The translations under genes were made by a program, and so were the position numbers. A stretch of DNA of 40,084 nt from a virus. Position 1 is the stretch's first letter; each line of letters starts with the position of its first letter. Positions 30,024-38,812 of the stretch are shown one piece after another. Under the pieces are notes generated by a model. The model did not search any database, had not been told where the DNA came from, and saw only the letters and a program-made list of their open reading frames with translations. The DNA is taken from the IMG/VR virus record IMGVR_UViG_3300032287_002121, positions 1 to 40,084 of that record, one strand, 5' to 3'.

Positions 30024-30060
30024 AAATTAATTATACTAAAAATTTTCATAAATGTCAATG

Positions 30061-30432
30061 TTATTCTTCGTCTTTAGGGAATTGAGTTTTCACATCACTA
30101 ATCGATTGAAACCATTGTCCTGACGATGATATTGAACCATTTTCATTTATTTCGTGCCATAACATATCCAATTGTTCTCCTAAATCAGGGTAACTCATCT
30201 TTCTTAGAGCACCATATGGTGGAACGTAAGAAGGGTCAGGATATGGCATATATTCAATGTTATCTTCAACCCAATCTTCTTCAGGTTCCGCATCGAATAA
30301 TATTGTGTGGATATCACCATTTGGTGATTTATACCTTTTATATTGGTCGATAACCTCCGTCCAACTTTCTTGGGGGGTTTCTCCGTCGAGTAATAAATGA
30401 AATACTCCTAAATTGTCAATAAATCTTCTCAT
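30061..30432 (-). CDS. Tail-fibre-associated protein, possible assembly factor
   Basis: A 123-residue acidic protein. Its C-terminal half, YPDLGEQLDMLWHEI and then GQWFQSISDVKTQFPK, is a recognisable pattern found in many phage proteins encoded next to tail fibres (Y-P-x-x-G-D/E-Q-L-D-x-L), sometimes annotated as tail-fibre assembly. The N-terminal half is unrelated (RRFIDNLGVFHLLLDG). Its place directly after three paralogous tip proteins supports a tail-fibre role. Biochemical function is unknown. Confidence 0.65.
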   Translation of the reverse strand: MRRFIDNLGVFHLLLDGETPQESWTEVIDQYKRYKSPNGDIHTILFDAEPEEDWVEDNIEYMPYPDPSYVPPYGALRKMSYPDLGEQLDMLWHEINENGSISSSGQWFQSISDVKTQFPKDEE

Positions 30433-30444
30433 ATATTTTTAATT

Positions 30445-30933
30445 TTATTGTACTGGTCCTCCATAATAGTTACCACTATCACTTGTTTGAACCGCAGCAA
30501 TTATACTTACATTTGATTGTGTCACATCACTTCTAGTTGCATATGCGTTTAATGTGAATCCATTATAATAATTACTACCATTCGCATATGCTCTCAATAC
30601 TATATATCCATCAGACGCGATATAAACTCCGTGTGCGGACATACCAGGGTATTGATTTCTTAAACCTATGTTGTAAAGGAAACCATTAGTATATGGCATA
30701 CCTGCGGTACTAATGTGAAAACCCCACGAACATCTGATAGGTGCCGCAACTCCATAATTATAACCAACCGCTTCGAACATCCACATATTATATGTCGTTG
30801 CACCAATTAAATTAGTCTTCATATGAATATACAATGGACTACCCGCAGTAGTATTAAAAGTGTAGATGTACTTTTGTTGAAAGTACCAACTACTTACTGA
30901 ACCTATTCTAAATGGTGGTGTTAATATTGCCAT
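30445..30933 (-). CDS. Candidate tail-tip protein, paralogue C
   Basis: A 162-residue protein, the third and longest of three tandem paralogues. Shared core: YIHMKTN, then FEAVGYNYGVAAPIRCSWGF, MSAHGVYIASDGYIVLRAYA, YYNGFTLNAY, and a final VQTSDSGNYY. The spacing of these blocks is constant in all three, while the N-terminus (MAILTPPFRIGSV) and the segment about 75-95 differ. The alternating aromatic, Gly and Ser pattern suggests a beta-rich trimeric fold. Being downstream of the S74-tail fibre, it is a candidate for receptor binding (inference). Confidence 0.65.
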   Translation of the reverse strand: MAILTPPFRIGSVSSWYFQQKYIYTFNTTAGSPLYIHMKTNLIGATTYNMWMFEAVGYNYGVAAPIRCSWGFHISTAGMPYTNGFLYNIGLRNQYPGMSAHGVYIASDGYIVLRAYANGSNYYNGFTLNAYATRSDVTQSNVSIIAAVQTSDSGNYYGGPVQ

Positions 30934-30936
30934 AGT

Positions 30937-31374
30937 TTAATAATATGTTGCCGCTGATGTTTGAACCGCAGATACTACGGACGTTATGGTTCCATAACCA
31001 TTTCCTGCGGTATTATACGCATTTAACGTAAACCCACAATAATATAAACTACTTGCATATGCTACAATCACAATTTTGTTATCCGCAGCAACATAATGAC
31101 TATGTGCGGTTAATCCATCATATGCTGAATTTTGAACATTACCAAAAAAGTAACTATAACAATAAAAATTCCAAGCACATCTAATGGGTGCTGAAGTTCC
31201 GTAATTATAACCAACAGCCTCAATCATTATCATTGCATATGACTGATGGGTAATGTTCAATTTCATATGATAATATTGACCACCACCCGACGACAAATTG
31301 GCAACATTATAAATTCCAAGTTGTTCTAAGTAACCTCCTTCAGGATATATTCCAGTTCCTTGTAAATTTGCCAT
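30937..31374 (-). CDS. Candidate tail-tip protein, paralogue B
   Basis: A 145-residue member of the same tandem family. It has YYHMKLNI, IEAVGYNYGTSAPIRCAWNF, LTAHSHYVAADNKIVIVAYA, YYCGFTLNAY and a C-terminal VQTSAATYY. The GV of AHGV in the other two copies is SH here, and the middle loop (YSYFFGNVQNSAYDG) is unique. This pattern of conserved frame with variable loops is what one expects from receptor-binding proteins under selection. Its ATG overlaps the stop of the upstream paralogue (TAATG). Confidence 0.65.
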   Translation of the reverse strand: MANLQGTGIYPEGGYLEQLGIYNVANLSSGGGQYYHMKLNITHQSYAMIMIEAVGYNYGTSAPIRCAWNFYCYSYFFGNVQNSAYDGLTAHSHYVAADNKIVIVAYASSLYYCGFTLNAYNTAGNGYGTITSVVSAVQTSAATYY

Positions 31375-31802
31375 TAATAGTAGTTTCCTGCATTATCTGT
31401 TTGAACGCTAGCGAGTATACTAACCTCAAAATTATATCCTGTCGGATTTAAACAATATGCATTAAAAATCCACCCACTATAGTACGATGCACAGTTGGCT
31501 CTTATGACTACATATCCATCTGATGATGTGTAAACTCCGTGAGCACTTAAACCGCCGTAAACGTTAGATGTTCCAATACTTATTGTTGAATTAGAACCAG
31601 CATAAGCGTAAAAACTCCAAGCGGCTCTAATGGCTTGATTCGCACCGTACGCATAACCAACCGCTTCAATAGTACACATAATATTGTTCATATTGATGTT
31701 TGTTTTATAGTGAAAATAATTGTTTCCACCATAATACCTATCTCTAAAAAATCCCAACTGAACGCCAGGTGCTGGTCTCGTATTTGCTAAAAAATTAGCC
31801 AT
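31374..31802 (-). CDS. Candidate tail-tip protein, paralogue A
   Basis: A 142-residue first member of the tandem set. Core blocks: YFHYKTNI, IEAVGYAYGANQAIRAAWSF, LSAHGVYTSSDGYVVIRA, YYSGWIFNAY and VQTDNAGNYY. Its start codon overlaps the end of the large tail-fibre gene by 8 bases, strong evidence that it is translated together with it. Whether it is a separate tip protein, a chaperone or a baseplate plug cannot be told. No enzymatic motif is visible. Confidence 0.65.
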   Translation of the reverse strand: MANFLANTRPAPGVQLGFFRDRYYGGNNYFHYKTNINMNNIMCTIEAVGYAYGANQAIRAAWSFYAYAGSNSTISIGTSNVYGGLSAHGVYTSSDGYVVIRANCASYYSGWIFNAYCLNPTGYNFEVSILASVQTDNAGNYY

Positions 31803-34800
31803 TATTCTTTAATTCGTTTATTTCTTTTTTCAAATCTTTTATCGCCTCGATTAATACTGCAGTAATTCTACCATAAGATACGGAATCTACTTTACCTTCT
31901 GAATCGTAAAGTACCACATCAGGTAAAATTTCGGCAATTTCTTCAGCAATAACACCCATTTCTTTAACGTTATTCTCTTTTTTAACGTAAGTAACGCCTC
32001 TTAATTGTAAAACTTTATCCAAACCATAACTAATGGTTTCAACATCTTTCTTATATCGGATTGATGAGTTTTCTGTTAACGTACCACCAACTGTCATATT
32101 ACCACCGGTTGTTAATGTGCCGTTGAAATAGTGTGCTCCTTGTGAATCTTTAAACTCAGTTCTTGATGTTGTTTTTACAATATTAGAATAATATGATGAG
32201 TTAGATAAACCTCTATATGAATTAGCACTACCCGTGGTTTTAACTCCGTCCATTCTAACTAAAGTAACCATCGCATCTCCATCGCTCCAACCCCCGTGTC
32301 CCGCATTGTTAAATCCACCTACGTGAAAAACAGGACGAGCGTTTGCGCTAGCATCTCTACCTACCACTAAGAAACCATCATTATTGTTATAACAATATAA
32401 TGCGGTACACCATCCTTCACCACTTAAAACTTCTGAGGTACTTCTAAGTGATAATCCCGTAGCGTCCGAGGTAGAAGTTGCCGCCACTTGTGACGCTGAT
32501 ACACCAGCAAATGTTGGTGAATTACCTGTACCAACACTTTGGTTAATTGTATATGCGGTAATGTTAGATGCTGTTCCTGTGGTATTTTGATTCCACGTAG
32601 GTATATTTCCTGCGTGATATATAGTGTTTCCTCTCCAATAAGGTGCTGTTGCATTTACTTGGAAATATAATTCATTTATTGAACCGTTTGTTCTATAGAA
32701 TCTAAAATCACCACTGTGTTGTATTAAACAAGTAACGTCACCGGCCGTTATACTTCCAGCGGCGTCTGTTGGGTAACCTCGTATAATCATTCCGTGGTAG
32801 TTATCGGCATATGCTATACGGCCATATCCACTCTCATTGAATCTAAGTGCACCTGTCATTGTTCCACCCGCTAATGGTAACGCATCAGTAATTCCATACC
32901 CACTTAGAGTTGTTGGTTTTGATGAGACGTTCGCAAATGAAATGCCGGTAATATACCCATTAGGGTTAGTTGCATTATATGGTGTATATCCTAATGCAGT
33001 TGTAACCGCACTTGAGTTAATACCTGTTATATAACCAGGTCCGTTTGTTAATTGATTAAGGTTTGTTAAGTTACCCGAATCCCAAATTGTATATCTCGTT
33101 GCTTTATTACCACGATATATGACTCCCGCAGGATTTAAATATATGTTGGCGGTAGATTCTATGGCTAAGTTATCTTCCACATTACCTACACCATCATTAG
33201 ATGTACCTATTCTAAGTACTGACCTTTCGGAACCACCAGCGTCACTATAAGTTGTACTATTATTGTCAAATGTTATGTAACCATAATCGTCACCACCTGT
33301 ATTAGAGCCACCAAAAGATTCTTCCCTACCAAAATATAACGCATTACCCGCATCTATACCTAAATCAGAACTCATTCTTAATTTACCCGAAAGAGTAATT
33401 TGAGTAGATGAGGTTGCCCCACGAGCAGTTACTGACGACAACGTATCAGTTTCAGTGTATGAACTAATGTATCCACTTGGATTGGTTGCATTATATGGTG
33501 TATATCCTAACGCCGTAGTTACAGCACTTGAGTTAATACCAGTAATGTAACCAGGACCATTTGTTAATTGGTTAAGGTTTGTTAAGTTACCTGCGTGATA
33601 GACAGTATTTCCACCATAAGTTAATGCACCTGTTCCACTTCTACCTAACGCAGTTGTGTTACTGTTACCAAATACAATGTAACCTTGTGTGGCGTCTTGG
33701 AGACCGGTAACTCTAAAAGTATTTGCAATATTAATATCACCAATCCAAGTGTCATCACCAAGTCTGATATTTGTACCGTTTGCATTATTTGAAGTAATTA
33801 CATAATCAAATGTTGGTGTTGACGTTGTTAAAACAGCCTGATTTAAATAAGTTCCAAATCCTGTTGTTGATGCTAGTGATATTTGAGAAGAACCTGAAAC
33901 CAATGCTGGTTTGTCAGTTATACCATTGAATGATATTTGTGCGGAACCGGATACTACGGATATTCCGTTAAAGAAACTACCTGAATGTATTGTTGTACCA
34001 TCCAATACCTGTGAACTTCCTGATACTACACCACTTGGGAGTTGAGCCGAACCCGACCAAATACCTGTACCACTTAATACTTGTGATGACCCTGACACCG
34101 TACCTGATGGTAGTTGTGCAGAACCAGACCAAACACCTGTGGATGTTAATATTGTTGCCGCGGTTATTGAACCACCTAATGATGTACTAGTACCCGCAAT
34201 TGTGATTGAACTATTTGTAAGTGAAGAGTTACCAATATTCGATAATGTGTTAGAACCTCCACTAATTGTTTTATTTGTTAATGCTTGTGATGCTGTCTTT
34301 AATACAACTTCGTCTTCAGAACCTAATGGACCTGCAACCCATTTATCATTTGTTGAGTCCCAAAGGAATGAACCTGAAGTGAATGTTGGTGATGTTGCAT
34401 CTCTTACAACGATACCCGCATTAGTTGCACCCGTACCATTTAATTGAATGATATTATCACCAATATTAACTGTTGTTGAATCTACTTGAGTAGTGGAACC
34501 TTGTACGGTTAAATTACCTTTAACGGTAACGTTTGCACCACTTAAACCAAATGCAGTATTAAATGATGTGGTAAATGAATTCAACGCAGTAATTGCGGTT
34601 GTGTTACTACTCGTGTAAGAATTTAAACTACTTGACGCAGTTTCTAACGCGGTTAATCTACCCGAAGCACTACTTGTGAAACTATTCAAACTACTTGTTG
34701 CGGTATGAATAGCATTTATGTTTGTAGTGTTACTACTTGTATATGAATTTAAACTACTCGTTGCAGTATGAATCGCATTAATATTAGTAGTGTTACTACT

Positions 34801-35544
34801 CGTGTAAGAATTCAATGCATTGATTGCGGTGTTGTTCGAACCTGTGTAAGTATTCAATGCTGCGATTGAACCGGTTACCCCCTCAATAGAAGTTAATCTA
34901 CCACCCGCACTTGAGGAAAATGAATTCAAACTTGCGGTTGCTGTGTGAATTGCATTTATATTTGTAGTGTTTGAACTTGTATAAGTGTTCAAACTTCCTG
35001 TGGACGTTTGTAACGTACCAATAACGGTGTTGTTACTTCCTGTATATGTATTCAAACTCGCAGTTGAGGTATGAATAGCGTTTATATTAGTTGTATTAGA
35101 TGATGTGTAAGTGTTTATAGAACCGGTTGATGTTTCCAACGCAACTAACCTATCCGAAGCACTTGATGTGAATGTGTTTAAACTTGATGTTGCGGTTTGT
35201 AATGTACCGATAACGGTATTATTACTTCCCGTATATGTGTTTAACGAGGATATAGAACCAGTAACCCCCTCGATTGAATTTAATCTACCATCAGCACTTG
35301 ATGTGAATGTGTTTAAACTTGCTGTTGAGGTCTCTATTGCGGTTAGTCTACCATTGGTAGTTCCTGAGTAAGTGTAAAAACTTGAAGTTAGGGTATATCT
35401 CGGAGCAAAAGATGCGGTATCTGCACTTGTGGTGTTACCACTAATGGTTGCATTAATTATTCCAAGTACCCTTAAGTCTCCCTGTATTTCCGCTGAAGAG
35501 GATACCGACAGGGAACCCGATATGTGTGCGTCAAATATATTCAT
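31795..35544 (-). CDS. Long tail fibre protein with C-terminal peptidase S74 chaperone
   Basis: A 1249-residue protein. Residues about 50-340 hold repeated helical units of the style SSNTTNINAIHTATSSLN, a likely trimeric coiled-coil shaft. Next comes a beta-region with VKGNLTVQGSTTQVD, then two sets of GSAQLPSGxVSGSSQVL units. A repeated block LTNLNQLTNGPGYITGINSS occurs twice. The last ~90 residues form an intramolecular chaperone (S74): Ser1160 and Lys1165 match the Ser-Lys dyad that cuts the chaperone off after trimerisation. The protein should form the host-contacting fibre. A TATTTATC element lies 20 bases before its ATG at 35544. Confidence 0.92.
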   Translation of the reverse strand: MNIFDAHISGSLSVSSSAEIQGDLRVLGIINATISGNTTSADTASFAPRYTLTSSFYTYSGTTNGRLTAIETSTASLNTFTSSADGRLNSIEGVTGSISSLNTYTGSNNTVIGTLQTATSSLNTFTSSASDRLVALETSTGSINTYTSSNTTNINAIHTSTASLNTYTGSNNTVIGTLQTSTGSLNTYTSSNTTNINAIHTATASLNSFSSSAGGRLTSIEGVTGSIAALNTYTGSNNTAINALNSYTSSNTTNINAIHTATSSLNSYTSSNTTNINAIHTATSSLNSFTSSASGRLTALETASSSLNSYTSSNTTAITALNSFTTSFNTAFGLSGANVTVKGNLTVQGSTTQVDSTTVNIGDNIIQLNGTGATNAGIVVRDATSPTFTSGSFLWDSTNDKWVAGPLGSEDEVVLKTASQALTNKTISGGSNTLSNIGNSSLTNSSITIAGTSTSLGGSITAATILTSTGVWSGSAQLPSGTVSGSSQVLSGTGIWSGSAQLPSGVVSGSSQVLDGTTIHSGSFFNGISVVSGSAQISFNGITDKPALVSGSSQISLASTTGFGTYLNQAVLTTSTPTFDYVITSNNANGTNIRLGDDTWIGDINIANTFRVTGLQDATQGYIVFGNSNTTALGRSGTGALTYGGNTVYHAGNLTNLNQLTNGPGYITGINSSAVTTALGYTPYNATNPSGYISSYTETDTLSSVTARGATSSTQITLSGKLRMSSDLGIDAGNALYFGREESFGGSNTGGDDYGYITFDNNSTTYSDAGGSERSVLRIGTSNDGVGNVEDNLAIESTANIYLNPAGVIYRGNKATRYTIWDSGNLTNLNQLTNGPGYITGINSSAVTTALGYTPYNATNPNGYITGISFANVSSKPTTLSGYGITDALPLAGGTMTGALRFNESGYGRIAYADNYHGMIIRGYPTDAAGSITAGDVTCLIQHSGDFRFYRTNGSINELYFQVNATAPYWRGNTIYHAGNIPTWNQNTTGTASNITAYTINQSVGTGNSPTFAGVSASQVAATSTSDATGLSLRSTSEVLSGEGWCTALYCYNNNDGFLVVGRDASANARPVFHVGGFNNAGHGGWSDGDAMVTLVRMDGVKTTGSANSYRGLSNSSYYSNIVKTTSRTEFKDSQGAHYFNGTLTTGGNMTVGGTLTENSSIRYKKDVETISYGLDKVLQLRGVTYVKKENNVKEMGVIAEEIAEILPDVVLYDSEGKVDSVSYGRITAVLIEAIKDLKKEINELKNNG
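32951..33075 (-). repeat. 125-bp internal repeat in tail fibre gene, copy 1
   Basis: This stretch matches 33467-33591 closely, with changes mostly at third codon positions. It encodes the repeated block ending NQLTNGPGYITG and running on to TTALGYTPYNATNP. It is an ancestral duplication within the fibre gene and offers sites for recombination or length variation. Confidence 0.8.
33467..33591 (-). repeat. 125-bp internal repeat in tail fibre gene, copy 2
   Basis: Second copy of the block at 32951-33075, spaced 516 bases away. The two encode almost the same residues, so the protein sequence is conserved while synonymous sites have drifted. Confidence 0.8.
34580..35370 (-). repeat. Coding repeat array for the fibre shaft
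   Basis: About ten imperfect units that encode the SSNTTNINAIHT-like heptad blocks, each roughly 50-80 bases long. They are diverged at synonymous sites and in frame with the fibre gene. Part of the protein shaft, not a CRISPR array: no constant spacer-repeat pattern. Confidence 0.75.
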
Positions 35545-35598
35545 CTAATATGTTATTATACTTAGATAAATACTTTGTTTGTCGGTTATGACTTCCGT

Positions 35599-36372
35599 TT
35601 ATTTAGGTAAATAATCGGGAAAATTGGATTTTACAAACTGAAGTAGTTTTTTGGAGTATTCTTCGTTGTGTTTTGGGGTTGCGTGTTTACCATCAATAGA
35701 AAATTCACGGAAATCTCCGTAGTCACCATCGAACCGATATTTGTCAGAATATTCGTTATCCATAAGGAAAGAACCGTTCCATATATATGGGATGTTCCTG
35801 TTCTCCAAATAATTGGTAATTAGAAGATGGTTTTTGTACCAATTGATTAAATCGTTCTCGTCGTGGGTAATTCTTGCAATTGATTTATATTCCTCCTTCC
35901 CTTCACTGTCTTCCTTAAAATAACCCCAAGGGGTCATATGAAATGGTTCCAACTCTCCATTGTATCGATAGTATTCTTTACGTGATGGGTAGGTATACAT
36001 CAAGTTAACCAAATTAGGTCTTATCTTTTGAGTTAAGGTAATTACACACCTAGCAATATAGTCGTTACTACGCCCACCAAACCCCAAATTTAAATCTACT
36101 CCGTTGTCTATCTGTCTTGAGAAATAGTGAGGCCAAGTTTGGTTATCACTTACCCCAACGCCTTCAGTATGGGAACAACCAACTGACATTATTCTAAACC
36201 CATCCTTATATAATGAATCCCCCCTGAACCCCATTTCATTGTATGTGTAGGTATTCGTTTCGGAAATGTCGGAACCTGACGTATTAAATGTTTTATTTCT
36301 ACGTTCATCTAATCTCCAAGAATGGTTACCCACCTCAAACCCCGAACTTGTCCAAAACTTCATTGATTTCAT
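35599..36372 (-). CDS. SGNH hydrolase-like protein 3
   Basis: A 257-residue protein. FRIMSVGCSHTEGVGVSDN carries the first SGNH block with GCSH replacing GDS. DLNLGFGGRSNDYIAR is block II. LVNLMYTYPSRKEYY is the following strand, and SIDGKHATPKHNEEYSK gives the Asp-x-x-His near the C-terminus. It begins at ATG 36372 (or the second ATG 9 bases in) and overlaps the preceding gene by 4 bases. The gene sits directly before the tail fibre, separated by 54 bases. A role in deacylating host glycans during infection is an appealing possibility. Confidence 0.65.
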   Translation of the reverse strand: MKSMKFWTSSGFEVGNHSWRLDERRNKTFNTSGSDISETNTYTYNEMGFRGDSLYKDGFRIMSVGCSHTEGVGVSDNQTWPHYFSRQIDNGVDLNLGFGGRSNDYIARCVITLTQKIRPNLVNLMYTYPSRKEYYRYNGELEPFHMTPWGYFKEDSEGKEEYKSIARITHDENDLINWYKNHLLITNYLENRNIPYIWNGSFLMDNEYSDKYRFDGDYGDFREFSIDGKHATPKHNEEYSKKLLQFVKSNFPDYLPK

Positions 36373-37067
36373 ATTAAATTCTTGTTTCTAATGAAATGAC
36401 TAACTTTATTTTTATCCGCAATGTGACAAACTCCGTTCATTGATAACTCATCAAACGATGGGTTATGTTTATATAGGTAATTTATATCATCAAAGTATAA
36501 ATTTAAATATTGTTGGTTTAAGGTTATTGGTGGTATTCCGTGGTAACGTTTATTAAAAAAATCGTAGTTTTCTTCAATAATTTCTAAAACTTCGGAATAT
36601 GATTTATTTACACTTCTAAAGTTACGAGACGCAATTATTGAGGTGTTATTTAATTCGGTATAATCTAACGAGGTATTTGAATATAGTTTATGTAGTTCAG
36701 TAAAGTCCTCGATTTGTGAACTCGACAGAGGATGTTTGTAACATAAATTTAGTTTATCCTTTTTAATTATATCCAATAATTTTTTAATATCCTCAACCAC
36801 TAAATCATTATCCAAATGTATAAAAGGAAATTGAATTTCGGATAGAACTTTTAATTTAGGATATGACCATATTGTTGGTTTTCGGTATCTATCCGATAGG
36901 GACAATTCAACCCAATCATAAACTAAGTCTAAATTTTTAAAATAATCGATATCGGAATATATTATTGGGACTTCACCTTGTATATTCAAACTTTGAATTG
37001 AGTACTTTAAGTAAACTTCAGTAATCTCTTTAAGTCTGGTTGGTAGGTATGTGAATACTATTCTCAT
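36369..37067 (-). CDS. Glycosyltransferase-like protein (GT-A)
   Basis: A 232-residue protein. MRIVFTYLPTRLKEITEVYL starts a Rossmann-like region, WSYPKLKVLSEIQFPFIHLD followed by NDLVV carries a DxD-like D-N-D, and GVCHIADKNK lies near the C-terminus. This order (W-x-x-P-K-x-x-V, HLDND, H near the end) resembles GT-A transferases of several phage and bacterial families. Metal-dependent sugar transfer is likely. It shares its first base with the last base of the gene before it and overlaps the next gene by 4. Confidence 0.6.
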   Translation of the reverse strand: MRIVFTYLPTRLKEITEVYLKYSIQSLNIQGEVPIIYSDIDYFKNLDLVYDWVELSLSDRYRKPTIWSYPKLKVLSEIQFPFIHLDNDLVVEDIKKLLDIIKKDKLNLCYKHPLSSSQIEDFTELHKLYSNTSLDYTELNNTSIIASRNFRSVNKSYSEVLEIIEENYDFFNKRYHGIPPITLNQQYLNLYFDDINYLYKHNPSFDELSMNGVCHIADKNKVSHFIRNKNLI

Positions 37068-38311
37068 TATAATAATGGTCGTTTTGGTATAGGTTCGTCA
37101 CTTATAACTCCATTAACTATCATATCCAACATTGAATTTTCTTTATGTAATCTATCAATAAAAATGTCGTGACATTCTTTAATCCAATCCTTACATAGTT
37201 GATAATTGTTATCAAAATCACTAATGAATGTTCTTACAAAATCCGCAAATAGTTTTGCATTTCCCTGATATTGTTTAGATTCATCATAAAAAGGATGTTT
37301 TCTAATTCCAACTAAATCCATAATACAATCGTATGGGTATGAATGAGTGGAAACGAAAGGAATGTTTGCTAAAATTAATCCCAACGACTTTTCACTTAGG
37401 TATTGACTGTGGTAATCGGCAGAATTATGTGCCCAAGATTCGTCACATATTTGAATCTTTGACATTGGTAATATTCTAAGAAAATAGTCAAGTCCTACTG
37501 TTATATTTGTTAATACTCTTAAGTTTTGGAAATCAATTTCCGAGTCGTAATCGTTTAAGTGGGCACCCTCAATTTTTCTATATTTTGGCTGTACAGAATC
37601 TTTTCCAATTACATTTGTTTGGGAAACGAAAATATCTTCAATTTGTGTTAATTCTTCTGCAATTTTAACTCTAAGTGGTTTGTGTGCTCTTACAGAATAT
37701 CCCATTTTGTATTTTGGAACAATGGTGTCACTAATATTCTTATAGTCATAAAACCATCTAATACTAATCATTTCATTCCATTGAAAAATAATGTTAGTGA
37801 ATGGATTGTATAAATTTGGGTGCTTATTGAGGACTGTCTTATTTGTAAAAATATTGTCAGTTATAATAAAGTGATTTGATAACCTAAGTATTTGATTTTC
37901 AATCTCTTCAATTTGTGTGGTTCCATCGGTTTTTACTTTTGCATTATCGTTCTTAATAAAAAGCTTTTCGGTCCTCATTAAAGATACTATCCAATTTTTT
38001 TTGTTTTCAATTAAATCCGCAATTCTTTCAATCAATGCAAATGAATCAGAACCTCTATGTTCGGTACTGTCAAAATTTCTGTCTTGACCTCTCTGTCTAA
38101 GTGCACCAAAAAAATCAATAATGTGGATTCCTTCATTATTATTAATTTCAGGATTAAAAAGTACTTCAAAATCTTTTCCTCTATATTGGAACGTCACATA
38201 TCTAATTGCACCACGAGAATTATCAATTTCCGTTATTTTCTTGTTTTGAACGTTATGAAAAAACTTTTGAAATAACATATCATTATAAAAATGATGTACA
38301 TATATTTTCAT
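37067..38311 (-). CDS. Glycosyltransferase-like or unknown protein, 414 residues
   Basis: A 414-residue protein without a confident family. MKIYVHHFYNDMLFQKFFHN opens a possible Rossmann strand and helix. YLSEKSLGLILANIPFVST toward the C-terminus (about 330-350) resembles the S-E-x-x-x-x-I-x-x-x-x-P-x-V motif that closes the nucleotide site in some GT-B enzymes. There are numerous Asp, Asn and Arg. Its neighbours, a GT-A type enzyme and a sulfotransferase, support a sugar-related role, but the call is inference. The gap to the upstream gene is 3 bases. Confidence 0.45.
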   Translation of the reverse strand: MKIYVHHFYNDMLFQKFFHNVQNKKITEIDNSRGAIRYVTFQYRGKDFEVLFNPEINNNEGIHIIDFFGALRQRGQDRNFDSTEHRGSDSFALIERIADLIENKKNWIVSLMRTEKLFIKNDNAKVKTDGTTQIEEIENQILRLSNHFIITDNIFTNKTVLNKHPNLYNPFTNIIFQWNEMISIRWFYDYKNISDTIVPKYKMGYSVRAHKPLRVKIAEELTQIEDIFVSQTNVIGKDSVQPKYRKIEGAHLNDYDSEIDFQNLRVLTNITVGLDYFLRILPMSKIQICDESWAHNSADYHSQYLSEKSLGLILANIPFVSTHSYPYDCIMDLVGIRKHPFYDESKQYQGNAKLFADFVRTFISDFDNNYQLCKDWIKECHDIFIDRLHKENSMLDMIVNGVISDEPIPKRPLL

Positions 38312-38314
38312 AGA

Positions 38315-38812
38315 CTAAATTAACTTTTTACTTGTTTTATCTCTATTACCTTTTCTTAATCTATCCTCACCATTAGAATCAAAAATATCTTCATAGTATG
38401 TAATCGGTACATTAAGTTTGGTGGATAATTCATTTAACTCCTTATTCCATTTTATAACGTCATTATAACATAATTCATATATTTCTGAAGGGGCCTCCTC
38501 ATAAACATATGGTGTATTAGAATTATAGTTTTTATTTTTTGAAAAGTATGTTTGATACGCGTGCGATTGAGTACACTCTAATACATTTTTTCTTGTTAGT
38601 AATATGACCTCATCAAACTCCTTAGACAATTCTAAATTATTATGATGATGACATATTATTGTTTTAACTACGACGTCTCTTTCACCATTATATTTAACTC
38701 TATCAGTACCATCAAACGGTTCAAATAAAGCTTTTAAATTCTTTTCTTTCGCCACTTTGTGTAATAATGAAGTGGAACCTGTTCTTGGTAGGGAGATGAT
38801 TAATACACTCAT
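38315..38812 (-). CDS. Sulfotransferase-like protein
   Basis: A 165-residue protein. SLPRTGSTSLLHKVAKEKN is a clear phosphosulfate-binding loop of the sulfotransferase superfamily, and LLTRKNVLECTQSHAYQTY fits the strand with Arg and Ser that bind the PAPS 3'-phosphate. ITYYEDIF near the C-terminus follows the common pattern of a Tyr-Glu-Asp strand. It would transfer sulfate to a glycan or lipid. The enzyme is shorter than usual (200-300), though ends in a complete stop. The start overlaps the dioxygenase gene by 4 bases. Confidence 0.72.
   Translation of the reverse strand: MSVLIISLPRTGSTSLLHKVAKEKNLKALFEPFDGTDRVKYNGERDVVVKTIICHHHNNLELSKEFDEVILLTRKNVLECTQSHAYQTYFSKNKNYNSNTPYVYEEAPSEIYELCYNDVIKWNKELNELSTKLNVPITYYEDIFDSNGEDRLRKGNRDKTSKKLI

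Noticed and set aside
34139-34447. Plus-strand open frames opposite the tail fibre gene (also 32837-33034, 33990-34190 and 35111-35371)
   Set aside because: They are antisense readings of repetitive, Thr/Ser-rich fibre coding sequence, which lacks stop codons on the other strand by composition.
34580-35370. Regularly spaced repeats considered as a CRISPR array
   Set aside because: The units are in frame, diverged, not constant in length and encode the fibre shaft; no repeat-spacer pattern or cas genes exist.
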